A stretch of 64,000 nucleotides of DNA from Wolinella sp052173415 (GCA_052173415.1 JBQMYQ010000004.1:1-64000), one strand, 5' to 3'; positions 1 through 8,974 are shown, numbered from the stretch's first letter. A program made the numbers and translations. The notes: generated from the letters alone by a model not told the origin.

Positions 1-750
1 AAGATAATGCTCGTCGTTGCCGCAGCTGCAGTGCTTTTTGCTATGGTGGTATTCTCTATATATGCCCTTACGCGCGAAGAGGAACAGACGCGCATTATCC
101 CAAACGCCCCTATGGAGAGAATCGAGGAGGGACAGCCAAACGCGATGGAGGGCGCGAACGAGCGGCGATTCCAGCAGGTGCCCTTACAAAAAGAGGAGAG
201 CAGTGATGATAAATTTGAACGCATTGTGCGCGAAATCAAGGCACGACAAAGCGCGAGTGCGACACTTCCCGCGCCTCCAACAGAAGAGAAAAACATAAAA
301 ACTCCCCCACCTCCAAGTGAAAAACCCGCTCCAAAACCTAGCGTCGCACCTAAACCAAAACCTACCCCAGCACCTAAGCCTGCGCCAAAACCCACTCAAG
401 CGGATAAAAATAAAAAACAGCCCACCAAAGAGACAACCAAAAAGGCTGGTAGTGCAGCAGAACCATTCAAAAATATCGCAACCGCTCCGCAAAAAAGCGA
501 GAAAAGCGCACTTCCCAAAGGCTACTATGTGCAGGTGGGATCATTTGAGAAATTTTCGCCCACAGGAGCATTTGCCAAGAAGATTGAGGGGCACCATTTT
601 GCCTACAAAACACAACAAGAAAATCTCTCAGGCAAGGACATGATTCGCGTGCTCATCGGCCCTTACGCAAGTCGCGCGGAAGCGAACAACGCGCTTGAGA
701 TAATCAAAGAAAAAATCGAGCCAAAATCCTTTGTTAAGCAGGTGCAATAG
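1..750 (+). CDS. SPOR-domain inner-membrane protein, 5' end outside the window
   Basis: Predicted to bind denuded septal peptidoglycan through its SPOR domain, as cell-division accessory proteins of this class do. The reading frame is open to the window edge. The first Met (position 7) falls directly at a hydrophobic segment of about 20 residues (VVAAAAVLFAMVVFSIYAL), whereas family members usually have a short cytoplasmic stretch first, so the real start is probably upstream and the entry is partial. After the membrane helix follow an acidic region, a low-complexity Lys/Pro/Ala linker (about residues 95-150) and a C-terminal SPOR domain (about 170-247) with YYVQVGSF and the VLIGPYASRAEA motif. 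A hairpin terminator lies about 90 bases downstream. Confidence 0.8.
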   Translation, partial: KIMLVVAAAAVLFAMVVFSIYALTREEEQTRIIPNAPMERIEEGQPNAMEGANERRFQQVPLQKEESSDDKFERIVREIKARQSASATLPAPPTEEKNIKTPPPPSEKPAPKPSVAPKPKPTPAPKPAPKPTQADKNKKQPTKETTKKAGSAAEPFKNIATAPQKSEKSALPKGYYVQVGSFEKFSPTGAFAKKIEGHHFAYKTQQENLSGKDMIRVLIGPYASRAEANNALEIIKEKIEPKSFVKQVQ

Positions 751-837
751 GCTCAGGATTCTCGCGATTTAGCTTTTTGAGGAGCAAATCGCGCATACGC
801 TTTGCTTTTTTTTTTGCAGGGCTCGCTTGAGGCTTTA

Positions 838-870
838 GGCGATTCTTTTGCGGGAATCGCCCTCCTTTTT
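838..870 (+). terminator. Rho-independent terminator of the SPOR gene
   Basis: An 8-base perfect stem GGCGATTC / GAATCGCC (838-845 and 854-861) with an 8-base loop is followed by CTCC and five T residues (866-870). The right arm contains one copy of the dispersed GGAATC hexamer and the left arm a GATTC core. Confidence 0.7.
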
Positions 871-983
871 GAGCTTGTTTATCCGTGATGCTTAAGTATT
901 AATCCGCCACAAAAACTTCACACAAACGGGCGCAAAACTGCAAAAAATTAAGCCAAAATTAAAATAATCATTCTTAAAATTGT

Positions 984-995
984 CCCACATGTGGG
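984..995. promoter_or_regulatory. Perfect 12-base palindrome upstream of the NosL-like gene
   Basis: CCCACATGTGGG is a perfect palindrome about 80 bases before the start of the NosL-like gene. Position and symmetry suit a dimeric regulator site. The regulator is unknown and the site may be fortuitous. Confidence 0.3.
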
Positions 996-1074
996 TTCTG
1001 TGTGCTTCCACTGCACTTGCAATGTGTAAAACCGCTAGAAATCCCGCGCTCAATACCGTTTCGAAGGATCCGCT

Positions 1075-1800
1075 ATGTCTTATCGATTTAAGATCTCTCT
1101 CTTTGTATTTGGGCTCTTTAGCGCGCTTTATGCGATGCCTGCGATGTTCCAAAGCGTGGAATCTGAGCAAGCGACACTGTTGCAAAAAGGCGATGAGAGA
1201 CCCTATTGCCCGAATTGCGGAATGAATTTGGTGAAATTCTTCAAAACAAGCCACGCAGCGCGTCTAAAAAATGGCGAAGTGAGGCAATATTGCAGTCTGC
1301 ACTGCCTTGTTGATGAGCGCACAGAGGGCTATCTCAAGGATAAAGAGAATCTCATTGAGGCGATTCTCGTCGTAGATACAAAAACGCTAGAGCTTATCAA
1401 TGCAAAAGAGGCGACCTATGTCATAGGGAGCGATCGCCCCGCAACGATGAGTCGTCAGAGCGAATATGCATTCAAGAATCGCGCCGATGCACAGGAGTTT
1501 GTCAAATCTTATGGTGGCGAAATGATGGACTTTGCGAAAGCTTACGCGCTCAAAAAAGCAGAGCATGAGGCGGACAAGGAGATGATTCGCAAAAAGAGAG
1601 AAGTCAAACTCTACCCCAAAGCAGAAAAAGCCTACGCGGAATCTTGCGACAAAAAAGCACTCTCCACCCTTCATGTGCATACGATTGCAGAGCTCAAAGC
1701 CTATCTCTTGCAACATGAAGTTTGTGGCAAAATCAATGACGAATCCCTTGCACACGCACTAGCGATCTATGTGTGGGAAAAACGCTACATCGGGCACTAG
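1075..1800 (+). CDS. NosL-like exported copper-site protein
   Basis: NosL-family proteins are extracytoplasmic and bind Cu(I); the founding member helps assemble nitrous oxide reductase. The product of 241 residues begins with a signal-peptide-like stretch (about 1-20, ending SALYA). Then come CPNCGMNL (Cys45, Cys48, Met50) and QYCSLHCL (Cys73, Cys77), the metal-site pattern of the family. The remainder is a charged, mostly helical extension without recognised domain. No nos cluster is in the window, so the client could be another copper enzyme or a metal detoxification pathway. It stands alone between a terminator and the ilvB promoter. Family call is firm, function is inference. Confidence 0.7.
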   Translation: MSYRFKISLFVFGLFSALYAMPAMFQSVESEQATLLQKGDERPYCPNCGMNLVKFFKTSHAARLKNGEVRQYCSLHCLVDERTEGYLKDKENLIEAILVVDTKTLELINAKEATYVIGSDRPATMSRQSEYAFKNRADAQEFVKSYGGEMMDFAKAYALKKAEHEADKEMIRKKREVKLYPKAEKAYAESCDKKALSTLHVHTIAELKAYLLQHEVCGKINDESLAHALAIYVWEKRYIGH

Positions 1801-1974
1801 GATTCCTGCACCCATCTTGACCTCACAGATGATTTGCCTCTTTTTAGGGGCAAATCACGTAAAGTAGCCTCCCCAACTATTGACACTTTGGGCTTTTGCG
1901 CTCGCCTCTTAAGTTATTAAACACACGGACAAAAGCGAGGAATCACTACGCCAAAGAGGCGATAAGGATTTTTC

Positions 1975-2005
1975 ATTGACAGATCCCGCGCTTTGTCAAT
2001 ATAAT
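1975..2005 (+). promoter_or_regulatory. Sigma70-type promoter of ilvB with an overlapping inverted repeat
   Basis: TTGACA (1976-1981) and TATAAT (2000-2005) are both perfect consensus hexamers, separated by 18 bases and 38 bases from the ilvB start. A perfect 7-base inverted repeat, ATTGACA (1975-1981) and TGTCAAT (1994-2000), fills the core promoter, so a repressor bound there would block polymerase. An AGGAAG ribosome site precedes ilvB. A second, weaker TTGACA occurs at 1880-1885. Confidence 0.65.
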
Positions 2006-2043
2006 TGAACTCTTTTGCAAATTCCACATTTTAGGAAGCATTC

Positions 2044-3732
2044 ATGAAGCTAAATGGCTCTTGTATGGTTATTGAAGCCTTTAAAAATGAAGGCGTGAAG
2101 GTGGTTTTTGGCTACCCGGGCGGGGCGATTATGAATGTCTATGATGAGATTTATAAGCAGACGCACTTCAGACATATTCTCACGCGCCATGAGCAAGCCG
2201 CAATCCACGCCGCTGATGGCTATGCACGTGCGAGTGGTGAAGTGGGCGTGGCGATCATCACGAGCGGTCCGGGCTTCACCAACGCCATCACGGGAATCGC
2301 AACGGCTTATACAGACTCGATTCCCATGGTAATCTTAAGCGGACAAGTCCCAATCACACTCATCGGCACGGACGCGTTTCAGGAGATTGACGCGGTGGGA
2401 ATCTCGCGCCCCTGCACGAAACATAACTACCTTGTGCGGGATATTAAGGAGCTTCCACGGATCTTAAAAGAGGCATTTTATATCGCACGGAGCGGGCGCC
2501 CCGGGCCCGTGCATATCGACCTGCCTAAGGATATTAGCGCGAGCGTAGGGGATTTTATCTATCCGAGCGAAGTGAAGCTCAAAAGCTACAAACCCACCTA
2601 TCGCGGGAATGCACGTCAAATCAAAAAGGCTGCAAAATCGATTAAAAGTGCAAAAAAGCCGCTTTTATACGTCGGTGGAGGGGCGATTAGCTCAAATGCA
2701 GGGAATCTTGTCCGTGAACTTGCGCACAAAACCCGTATCCCCGTCGTCGAGACGCTTATGGCGCGGGGAATCATGGAGCATAACGATGAGCTGCTTTTAG
2801 GCATGGTGGGCATGCACGGAAGTTACGCGGCGAATATGGCGATGAGCGAGGCGGATTTGCTGATTTCGCTGGGTGCGCGCTTTGATGACCGCGTGACAGG
2901 CAAGCTCAGCGAATTCGCAAAATATGCAGAGATTATCCACATCGACATCGACCCCAGCAGTATTGGGAAGATTGTCCCCGCGACCTACCCGATTGTGGGC
3001 GATATTAGCGAGGTGCTAAAGGAGCTTCTGCCCCTGCTTGAGGATGCGGAGGCGGGCTCGACGCAACCCTGGCTTTCGCATTTGGAGCGATACAAAGAGC
3101 TTCATCCGCTTGGGTATCGCGATTCAAAGACACTCATCAAACCGCAATGGGTAATCACGCGGATCGGCGAGCTTTTAGGGAATCGCGCAAATATCACAAC
3201 AGACGTCGGGCAACATCAGATGTGGAGCGCGCAATTTTATCCATTCACGCGCGCGCGACAGCTCATCACCAGCGGCGGGCTCGGGACAATGGGGTATGGA
3301 TTCCCCGCGGCGATGGGTGTGAAGCTCGCAAGTCCCGATAAAATCTCCATCAATATCACGGGCGATGGCTCGATTCTTATGAATATTCAGGAGCTAATGA
3401 CCGCGGTGGAGCGCAAGATTCCCGTGATTAACGTGATTTTGAACAACAATTACCTTGGCATGGTGCGCCAGTGGCAGACCTTTTTCTATGACAAACGCTA
3501 CTCAGAGACCGACCTGAGCGCGCAGCCCGATTTTGTGAAACTCGCGGAATCCTTTGGCGGAATCGGCTTTAGGTGTGAGAGCAAAGCCGAATTTGATACG
3601 GCATTGCAAAAGGCTATAAAGGCGAATTGCGTGGCGATGATCGACGTGAAGGTCGATCGTATGGAAAACGTCCTGCCTATGGTGCCAAGTGGCGGGTCGC
3701 TCTTTAATATGATGCTTGAGTATGAGGATTAG
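2044..3732 (+). CDS. ilvB: Acetolactate synthase large subunit
   Basis: Thiamine-diphosphate enzyme that condenses two pyruvates to acetolactate, or pyruvate with 2-oxobutyrate, at the head of branched-chain amino acid synthesis. Full length at 562 residues. The N-terminal ThDP-activating glutamate is Glu50 in the RHEQAAIHAADGYA motif. The C-terminal ThDP/Mg site shows GDGSILMN and NNNYLGMVRQWQ about 25 residues later. The FAD/regulatory middle domain carries the usual GMHG and LGARFDDR motifs. The gene follows a strong promoter and an AGGAAG ribosome site. The regulatory subunit gene starts 4 bases after the stop codon ends, so the two are co-translated in one operon, with lpxD behind them. 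Confidence 0.95.
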   Translation: MKLNGSCMVIEAFKNEGVKVVFGYPGGAIMNVYDEIYKQTHFRHILTRHEQAAIHAADGYARASGEVGVAIITSGPGFTNAITGIATAYTDSIPMVILSGQVPITLIGTDAFQEIDAVGISRPCTKHNYLVRDIKELPRILKEAFYIARSGRPGPVHIDLPKDISASVGDFIYPSEVKLKSYKPTYRGNARQIKKAAKSIKSAKKPLLYVGGGAISSNAGNLVRELAHKTRIPVVETLMARGIMEHNDELLLGMVGMHGSYAANMAMSEADLLISLGARFDDRVTGKLSEFAKYAEIIHIDIDPSSIGKIVPATYPIVGDISEVLKELLPLLEDAEAGSTQPWLSHLERYKELHPLGYRDSKTLIKPQWVITRIGELLGNRANITTDVGQHQMWSAQFYPFTRARQLITSGGLGTMGYGFPAAMGVKLASPDKISINITGDGSILMNIQELMTAVERKIPVINVILNNNYLGMVRQWQTFFYDKRYSETDLSAQPDFVKLAESFGGIGFRCESKAEFDTALQKAIKANCVAMIDVKVDRMENVLPMVPSGGSLFNMMLEYED

Positions 3733-3735
3733 GCG

Positions 3736-4206
3736 ATGGAGAGCAAACGAATTATATCTGTTACGGTAATTAACGAACACGGCGTGCTTTCGCGCATTTC
3801 CGGGCTTTTTGCAGGGCGCGGATACAACATCGAATCGCTCACAGTCGCGCCGATTCCCGACTCTGAGCTCTCGAGGATCACAATTGCCACTTCAGGGGAT
3901 TCCCGCGTGCTGGAGCAGATTATCAAACAGCTTCACAAGCTAATCCCCGTCCTCACGGTCGTCGAGCACGATGAGATGATCGAAAAAGAGATGGCGATGG
4001 TCAAGCTTCCTCTAGAGAGCAACCTCGCGGATCTTGAAGCCCTCGCGCGTGCCTACCACGGGGAGATCGTGAGTGCTACGGATAAGTATGTCATCATCAT
4101 GGCGATGGATAATCCCACGCGCCTCACCCATTTTCTCGCCGCACTCAAACGCTTCAATCCAAAGGACATCGTCCGTAGCGGTATCGTCGCAATTGAGCGG
4201 ATTTGA
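3736..4206 (+). CDS. ilvN: Acetolactate synthase small (regulatory) subunit
   Basis: Regulatory partner of the large subunit; members of the family confer valine feedback inhibition and raise activity. Length of 156 residues is typical. An N-terminal ACT domain (about residues 5-75) reads ISVTVINEHGVLSRISGLF followed by RGYNIESLTV. The C-terminal half is the second small-subunit domain (GEIVSATDKYVIIMA). The start lies 3 bases after the ilvB stop, so translational coupling is likely. The alternative symbol ilvH is used for the same protein. Confidence 0.93.
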   Translation: MESKRIISVTVINEHGVLSRISGLFAGRGYNIESLTVAPIPDSELSRITIATSGDSRVLEQIIKQLHKLIPVLTVVEHDEMIEKEMAMVKLPLESNLADLEALARAYHGEIVSATDKYVIIMAMDNPTRLTHFLAALKRFNPKDIVRSGIVAIERI

Positions 4207-4222
4207 CACAAAAAGGAAAACT

Positions 4223-5176
4223 ATGAAGCTCTCTGAAATCATCAATTTTTTAAACCTCTCCTGCCCGATTCCTAGGGATATTGAAATCACGGGAATCCAC
4301 TCGCTAGAGTGCGCAAATCGCACTGAATTAAGCTTCATAGAGCAGGAGCGATACGCCCAAAATTTAGAGAGCTGCCACGCAGGGGCAGTTTTGGTGCGTG
4401 ATTCCCACGCTTCACTGCTTCCTGAGGGCGTGATTGCGCTTGTGAGCGAGAATCCCTACCTAGATATGGCGCGCCTCTCAAAGCTCTTTGCCAAGCCACC
4501 TTTTGGGCTAAATAACGAACCGCCCGTGATTGCTAAAAGTGCGCAAATCGCGCCCAATGCGACGATTAGTAATGGTGCGAGAATCGGCGAGGGGTGCGTG
4601 ATTATGGCGGGTGCAGTCATTGGCGAGGGTGTAGAGCTTGGGGAATCGTGCCTCATCTACCCAAACGTCGTCATCTATCGTGATACTAAAATCGGGAATC
4701 GTGTCATCATTCACGCAGGTAGCGTGATTGGGAGCGATGGCTTTGGTTATGCACATACCAAAACGGGCGAACATATCAAAATCTATCACAACGGCACCGT
4801 CGTCCTCGAAGATGACGTGGAGCTCGGGGCGAATAACTGTATCGATCGGGCGGTTTTTGGGCAGACACGCATTAAGCGCGGAAGCAAGATTGATAACCTC
4901 GTGCAAATCGCCCATAATTGCGTGCTAGGCGAGCATTCTATCATCGTCTCTCAGGTCGGATTAGCCGGCTCGACCACCACGGGGCGCAATGTGATTTTTG
5001 GCGGGCAAAGTGCGACAAGCGGACATCTGCACGTGGGAGATTTCACGACGATTGCAGCGCGCGGAGGCGTAACAAAAAGCATTCAAGGGGGCAAAACTTA
5101 CGCAGGATTCCCGCTTATGGAGCATAAAGAGTGGCTAAGAATGCAAGGTGCGCTCAAGGGAATTTTGAAAAAATAG
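4223..5176 (+). CDS. lpxD: UDP-3-O-acylglucosamine N-acyltransferase
   Basis: Third step of lipid A synthesis: transfers a 3-hydroxyacyl chain to the 2-amino group of UDP-3-O-acylglucosamine. The chosen start (MKLSEIINFL) follows AAAAGGAAAA at 4211-4220 and gives 317 residues; the frame is open further upstream to 4073 but that part overlaps ilvN and is not expected to be translated. The N-terminal uridine-binding domain (about 1-100) precedes about ten left-handed beta-helix hexapeptide repeats (about 105-280). The family catalytic histidine lies in QIAHNCVLG. C-terminal helical tail ends GALKGILKK. lpxA and fabZ, which act in the same pathway, are 33 kb away. Confidence 0.93.
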   Translation: MKLSEIINFLNLSCPIPRDIEITGIHSLECANRTELSFIEQERYAQNLESCHAGAVLVRDSHASLLPEGVIALVSENPYLDMARLSKLFAKPPFGLNNEPPVIAKSAQIAPNATISNGARIGEGCVIMAGAVIGEGVELGESCLIYPNVVIYRDTKIGNRVIIHAGSVIGSDGFGYAHTKTGEHIKIYHNGTVVLEDDVELGANNCIDRAVFGQTRIKRGSKIDNLVQIAHNCVLGEHSIIVSQVGLAGSTTTGRNVIFGGQSATSGHLHVGDFTTIAARGGVTKSIQGGKTYAGFPLMEHKEWLRMQGALKGILKK

Positions 5177-5199
5177 CAAGAATCGCGTGCAAGTAAGAA

Positions 5200-5260
5200 C
5201 AGGTAAGAACAAGAACAAGTAAGAATCGGCGCGGGTTTAGGGGCGCAGGATTCTTACCTG
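5200..5260. terminator. Hairpin between convergent lpxD and the AEC transporter gene
   Basis: CAGGTAAGAA (5200-5209) and TTCTTACCTG (5251-5260) are a perfect 10-base inverted repeat with a 41-base loop. The left arm lies in a short run of near-repeats of GTAAGAAC (5193-5228). The loop includes a second GATTCTTAC-type partner. The hairpin may end transcription from both sides, but no clear T run follows. Confidence 0.35.
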
Positions 5261-5316
5261 CACAAATTTGGAGCGCGCGAGCTTCAAAAATTAATAAAAT
5301 GGAGCGGCAGAGCCCC

Positions 5317-6237
5317 TTAGATTCCTCCGATAAAATGGTGTGCCAAATAGAGATACAGAGGCAAGAGTGCGGCAAAAAGTAGCGAGCTAACAAATACGGC
5401 GGCGGCGACTTGCTCGGGTTTGCAATCATACAACGCGGCTAGGCTTACATTATTGACCGCCATGGGGACGCAAAGCTGGAGAAAAAGCACTGTTTTTGTA
5501 AGAATCGAGAAAGGCAGAAGCGGAATAAGTAAGAGCGAAAGCAACGGCACAAATAGGAGCTTCCCGCCCACGCTCCATGAAAGTAGCGCGGGATTAATCT
5601 CTTTGGCACGGATTGCGCACAAATATGTGCCAAGGAGGATTAGCTGGAGCACCAGCGCGGCGTATGCACCCATTTTGAGTGAATGATCAAACGCGCTAGG
5701 AATCGCCACCCCACCCATGCTCCACAAAAGCGCGAAAATCGCCGCCCAGATAATGGGGAGCTTCACGATATTAAGGAGCGATTCCTTGAGGGAAAATTGC
5801 CCGCGTGAATAGAAATAGACCCCGATAATATAGACAAAAAAGGTATTTGCAATCGCAATGAGGCTCGCATGATAGAGTGCCTCTTCGCCATAGATCGCAA
5901 GCACGATCGGGAGCCCGATATTGCCCGTGTTGCCGACGGTAGCATTCATGCTTAAAAGCGAGCGATCTCTTGGGTCACTAAAGCTCAGATAGCCAAAAAA
6001 CAGCACGATTCCTAGAGCCAAAAACGTGAGTGCCAGATAAGAGAGCGGAAGTGTAAGCGAGGAGTAATCAAAGGGCTTGCGCGTGAGCCCCCAAATCGTC
6101 AAAAACGGCTGCAACAAATAGATAGATACGATGGTGAGCGTGCGCTCGTGCAGCTGTGCGCCAAAGATCTGCTTCGCGCCAAATCCAAGCAACACGAAAA
6201 CATAGATCGCCACAATCGCCATGAGGGCTTGTGCCAT
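5317..6237 (-). CDS. AEC-family (auxin efflux carrier-like) membrane transporter
   Basis: Predicted inner-membrane permease of the AEC family, whose bacterial members move malate, malonate or related organic anions; the substrate here is unknown. The 306 residues are strongly hydrophobic with about 8-10 membrane helices arranged as two halves around a more polar centre. Family-like motifs are NATVGNTGNIGLPIVLAIYG in the N-terminal half and LQLCVPMAVNNVSLAALY in the C-terminal half. It is a single gene, transcribed away from ftsK, with its 3' end facing lpxD. Start MAQALMAIVAIY is the first Met before the first helix. Confidence 0.75.
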   Translation of the reverse strand: MAQALMAIVAIYVFVLLGFGAKQIFGAQLHERTLTIVSIYLLQPFLTIWGLTRKPFDYSSLTLPLSYLALTFLALGIVLFFGYLSFSDPRDRSLLSMNATVGNTGNIGLPIVLAIYGEEALYHASLIAIANTFFVYIIGVYFYSRGQFSLKESLLNIVKLPIIWAAIFALLWSMGGVAIPSAFDHSLKMGAYAALVLQLILLGTYLCAIRAKEINPALLSWSVGGKLLFVPLLSLLLIPLLPFSILTKTVLFLQLCVPMAVNNVSLAALYDCKPEQVAAAVFVSSLLFAALLPLYLYLAHHFIGGI

Positions 6238-6303
6238 GAGATTCCTAGAAGTTTTGTGTGGATTATAGCAACTATTTTAGGGGCGATACTAAAACGGGGC
6301 ATG

Positions 6304-6312
6304 TGTTATAAT
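6304..6312 (+). promoter_or_regulatory. Extended -10 promoter of ftsK
   Basis: TGT-TATAAT (TG at 6304-6305, TATAAT 6307-6312) is a perfect extended -10 element in the divergent gap between the transporter gene and ftsK. No convincing -35 hexamer is seen, which is usual for extended -10 promoters. Confidence 0.55.
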
Positions 6313-6364
6313 TTGCGCCACTTCTAAAGCTTAGAATTAAGGAAACATCATCAAAACAGAGTAT

Positions 6365-8974
6365 TTGTTCATCACGGCTAGCGCGATTCTTATCTTTTTG
6401 GGGATGGCGACTATTTTGGGAGATTTGGGGCTTGTAGGTCGCTATGGGACGAGCTTTGCAGAGTTTAATCTCCGATATTTCGGCGCGCTCTCCTACCTCT
6501 ACCCCTTCGCGCTCCTCTATCCGCTCTATCACCTCTATCATGAGCAGAGCCTCACGCTACGGCGAATCGAGCTTGTGCTCTCTTTTATGTTGCTTTTTTT
6601 CTGCCTATTGCTTATGCAGGCTCTAATCTTTAAAATCCCCTTTGATGGCATGATTGGACGGGCGATTATAAGGCTTCTCTACCCGCTTATCGGAATGTTT
6701 GGAATCTGGCTCATCATCGCCACAGGAATCTTCTTGGCAGGTTTGATGTTCTTTAATCAAAGTATTGAGGGAATCCTCGCGCATTTTAGGGGGCTCTATC
6801 TAAAAATGGCTCGATTCCTCGCCGCATTTTGGCAGACAAACGGGGAATCTAGCGAAGAATCGCCCAAAAGTCAGGACTTGCAAAAAGCACCCGAGCAAAA
6901 ACAAGATAAGAAACTAGGGGACGAAAAATTAGAGGAATCAGAGCCACTAAACGATGCTCCCCTAATTAACGAAGCCACAGAGGAATCTGCCCCTCTAGCA
7001 CGAGAGCCACAAAAAGAGAGTATTACGCAAGATACCGCTATTGAGGCTTCCACGAGCCACTGCGTAGAGCTGCATTCCATGGAGATTCCCATGCAATTTG
7101 AAGAGGAAGATAATTACGCAAAACTTGTGCGCCTCATCAAAAAACCCAAAACCACAGAACTTACTCCAAGCACTAGCTTCCAAATCACTCAGGAATCCGC
7201 ACTAAAATCCCACACACATTCCCTGCCAAATAATGCACAAGAGCGCAAGAGCGAGCTTGTGAATAAAGAGGATTTAGCTTCAAGCGTTTCCCCCACATCT
7301 CCCGATTTTAAGGAAGCTACGCACGATACCCTTTCTGATTCCCTTTTAGAGAATACCTCGCACACTTTTACTCAGGGAATTCCCTCTAAAACGCACGATT
7401 CCCAGCCAAAAGCACCACTTTATACCACTTCTCGCACCGCCACGCTGAATGAAGCCAAAAATCCCGCCCAAAATGCGCAAAAAGCGAGCGATTCCCCCGT
7501 GATCATCAAAGAGCTTGAGGAGAATATCGCACTTTTAAGCACACTTGATTTTGGGGAATCGAGCAAGCCAAAGGGTTTCAAGCTCCCGCATTTGGACTTT
7601 TTGCAAAAGCCAAGTGGGCAGCACGTCGAGATTGACGAAGATGAGATTGATCGTAAAATCCAAGATCTGCTCGGCAAGCTTAAGATGTTCAAAATCGAGG
7701 GCGATATCGCGCGCACCTACTCAGGTCCGATTGTGACGACGTTTGAATTCCGCCCCGCACCAAGCGTGAAGGTCTCGCGGATTCTTACGCTTGAAGATGA
7801 TTTGGCGATGGCACTAAAAGCCAAAACCATACGCATTCAAGCCCCCGTGCCCGGCAAAGATGTCGTAGGAATCGAGATACCCAACAAGGACGTCGAGACT
7901 ATCTACCTGCGCGAGATTTTGGAGAGTGAGCTTTTTTTAAAATCAAGCTCGCCCCTCACGCTCGCGCTGGGTAAAGACATCGTGGGCAAGCCCTTCATCA
8001 CGGATCTTAAAAAGCTCCCGCACCTCCTCATCGCCGGCACAACGGGTAGTGGCAAAAGTGTCGGAATCAACGCCATGATCCTCTCGCTTTTGTATAAAAA
8101 TTCTCCCGATGATTTGAAGCTCATCATGATTGACCCCAAAATGCTTGAATTTTCCATTTACAACGACATTCCACACCTCCTAACGCCCGTGATTACGCAG
8201 CCCAAAAAAGCCATCACCGCGCTAGGAAATACCGTCGCGGAGATGGAGCGGCGTTATGAGGCGATGAGCAAAGCTAAGACGAAAAATATCGAAAACTATA
8301 ACGACAAAGCGCGCAAAGAGGGCTTCGCTCCCTTCCCCTACATCGTCGTGATTATCGATGAGCTGGCGGATTTGATGATGACGGGGGGCAAAGATGTGGA
8401 GTATTCCATCGCGCGCCTAGCCCAGATGGCGCGAGCCAGCGGAATCCACCTCATCGTCGCGACCCAACGTCCGAGCGTGGATATTGTGACGGGATTAATA
8501 AAAGCGAATTTGCCCTCAAGAATCAGCTACAAAGTGGGGCAGAAAATCGACTCTAAGGTCATTTTGGACTCCTTTGGCGCAGAATCGCTCCTAGGTCGCG
8601 GCGATATGCTCTTCACGCCTCCGGGCGGGGGAGGAATCGTGCGCTTGCATGCGCCATGGAGTAGCGAAACAGAGATTGAAAAAATCGTCGAATACCTAAA
8701 GTCTCAGCGCGTCGCAGAGTATGATGAGAGCTTTTTGGGCGATGATGAGGAAGGGTTTGTAAAAGCGGGTAGCAGCAGCGAGGAGAGTGGCGATGAGCTC
8801 TATGAAGAGGCGAAGCGAATTATTTTGAGTGACAAAAAGACCTCCATTAGCTATATTCAGAGGCGGCTTAGTATCGGCTATAACAAAGCGGCGAATATCA
8901 TTGATGAGATGGAGAAGCGCGGATTCCTATCGCCACCAAACAGTAAAGGGAATCGAGATATCATCGGCACTTGA
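6365..8974 (+). CDS. ftsK: DNA translocase FtsK
   Basis: Septum-anchored ATP-driven DNA pump that clears the chromosome from the closing septum and activates dimer resolution. Order of parts in 869 residues: about four N-terminal membrane helices (1-135), a long acidic/Ser-rich linker (about 150-385), the alpha/beta RecA-like motor with Walker A GTTGSGKS (about 557-565) and Walker B VVIIDELADLMM (about 660), ATQRPSVDIVTG, and the C-terminal winged-helix gamma domain (about 815-869; SYIQRRLSIGYNKAANIIDEME). The start is uncertain: the only start-like codon near the front is TTG at 6365, but the ribosome site AAGGAAAC (6339-6346) lies about 20 bases further upstream and points to an ATC codon around 6347-6352. 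Confidence 0.93.
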   Translation: MFITASAILIFLGMATILGDLGLVGRYGTSFAEFNLRYFGALSYLYPFALLYPLYHLYHEQSLTLRRIELVLSFMLLFFCLLLMQALIFKIPFDGMIGRAIIRLLYPLIGMFGIWLIIATGIFLAGLMFFNQSIEGILAHFRGLYLKMARFLAAFWQTNGESSEESPKSQDLQKAPEQKQDKKLGDEKLEESEPLNDAPLINEATEESAPLAREPQKESITQDTAIEASTSHCVELHSMEIPMQFEEEDNYAKLVRLIKKPKTTELTPSTSFQITQESALKSHTHSLPNNAQERKSELVNKEDLASSVSPTSPDFKEATHDTLSDSLLENTSHTFTQGIPSKTHDSQPKAPLYTTSRTATLNEAKNPAQNAQKASDSPVIIKELEENIALLSTLDFGESSKPKGFKLPHLDFLQKPSGQHVEIDEDEIDRKIQDLLGKLKMFKIEGDIARTYSGPIVTTFEFRPAPSVKVSRILTLEDDLAMALKAKTIRIQAPVPGKDVVGIEIPNKDVETIYLREILESELFLKSSSPLTLALGKDIVGKPFITDLKKLPHLLIAGTTGSGKSVGINAMILSLLYKNSPDDLKLIMIDPKMLEFSIYNDIPHLLTPVITQPKKAITALGNTVAEMERRYEAMSKAKTKNIENYNDKARKEGFAPFPYIVVIIDELADLMMTGGKDVEYSIARLAQMARASGIHLIVATQRPSVDIVTGLIKANLPSRISYKVGQKIDSKVILDSFGAESLLGRGDMLFTPPGGGGIVRLHAPWSSETEIEKIVEYLKSQRVAEYDESFLGDDEEGFVKAGSSSEESGDELYEEAKRIILSDKKTSISYIQRRLSIGYNKAANIIDEMEKRGFLSPPNSKGNRDIIGT

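Larger units (their letters stand above)
751..1074. other. Gene-free stretch between the SPOR gene and the NosL-like gene
   Basis: No ORF with coding character is seen here. The stretch holds the hairpin at 838-870 and the 12-base palindrome at 984-995. Directly before the downstream gene is a plausible ribosome site (AAGGAT, about 1064-1069). An open frame on the minus strand (892-1254) overlaps the NosL-like gene and is taken as a shadow. Confidence 0.5.

Noticed and set aside
806..815. T10 run as a phase-variation tract
   Set aside because: Lies outside coding sequence, after the SPOR gene stop and before its hairpin; no frame to switch.
892..1254. 120-codon minus-strand ORF over the NosL-like gene start
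   Set aside because: Overlaps a recognisable gene, has no ribosome site and no protein-like composition.
4073..4222. N-terminal extension of lpxD overlapping ilvN
   Set aside because: The extra 50 residues are the shadow of ilvN in another frame; a ribosome site and normal LpxD N-terminus begin at 4223.
5193..5228. Short tandem GTAAGAAC-like units resembling a repeat array
   Set aside because: Units are imperfect and too short, with no spacers; not a CRISPR array.
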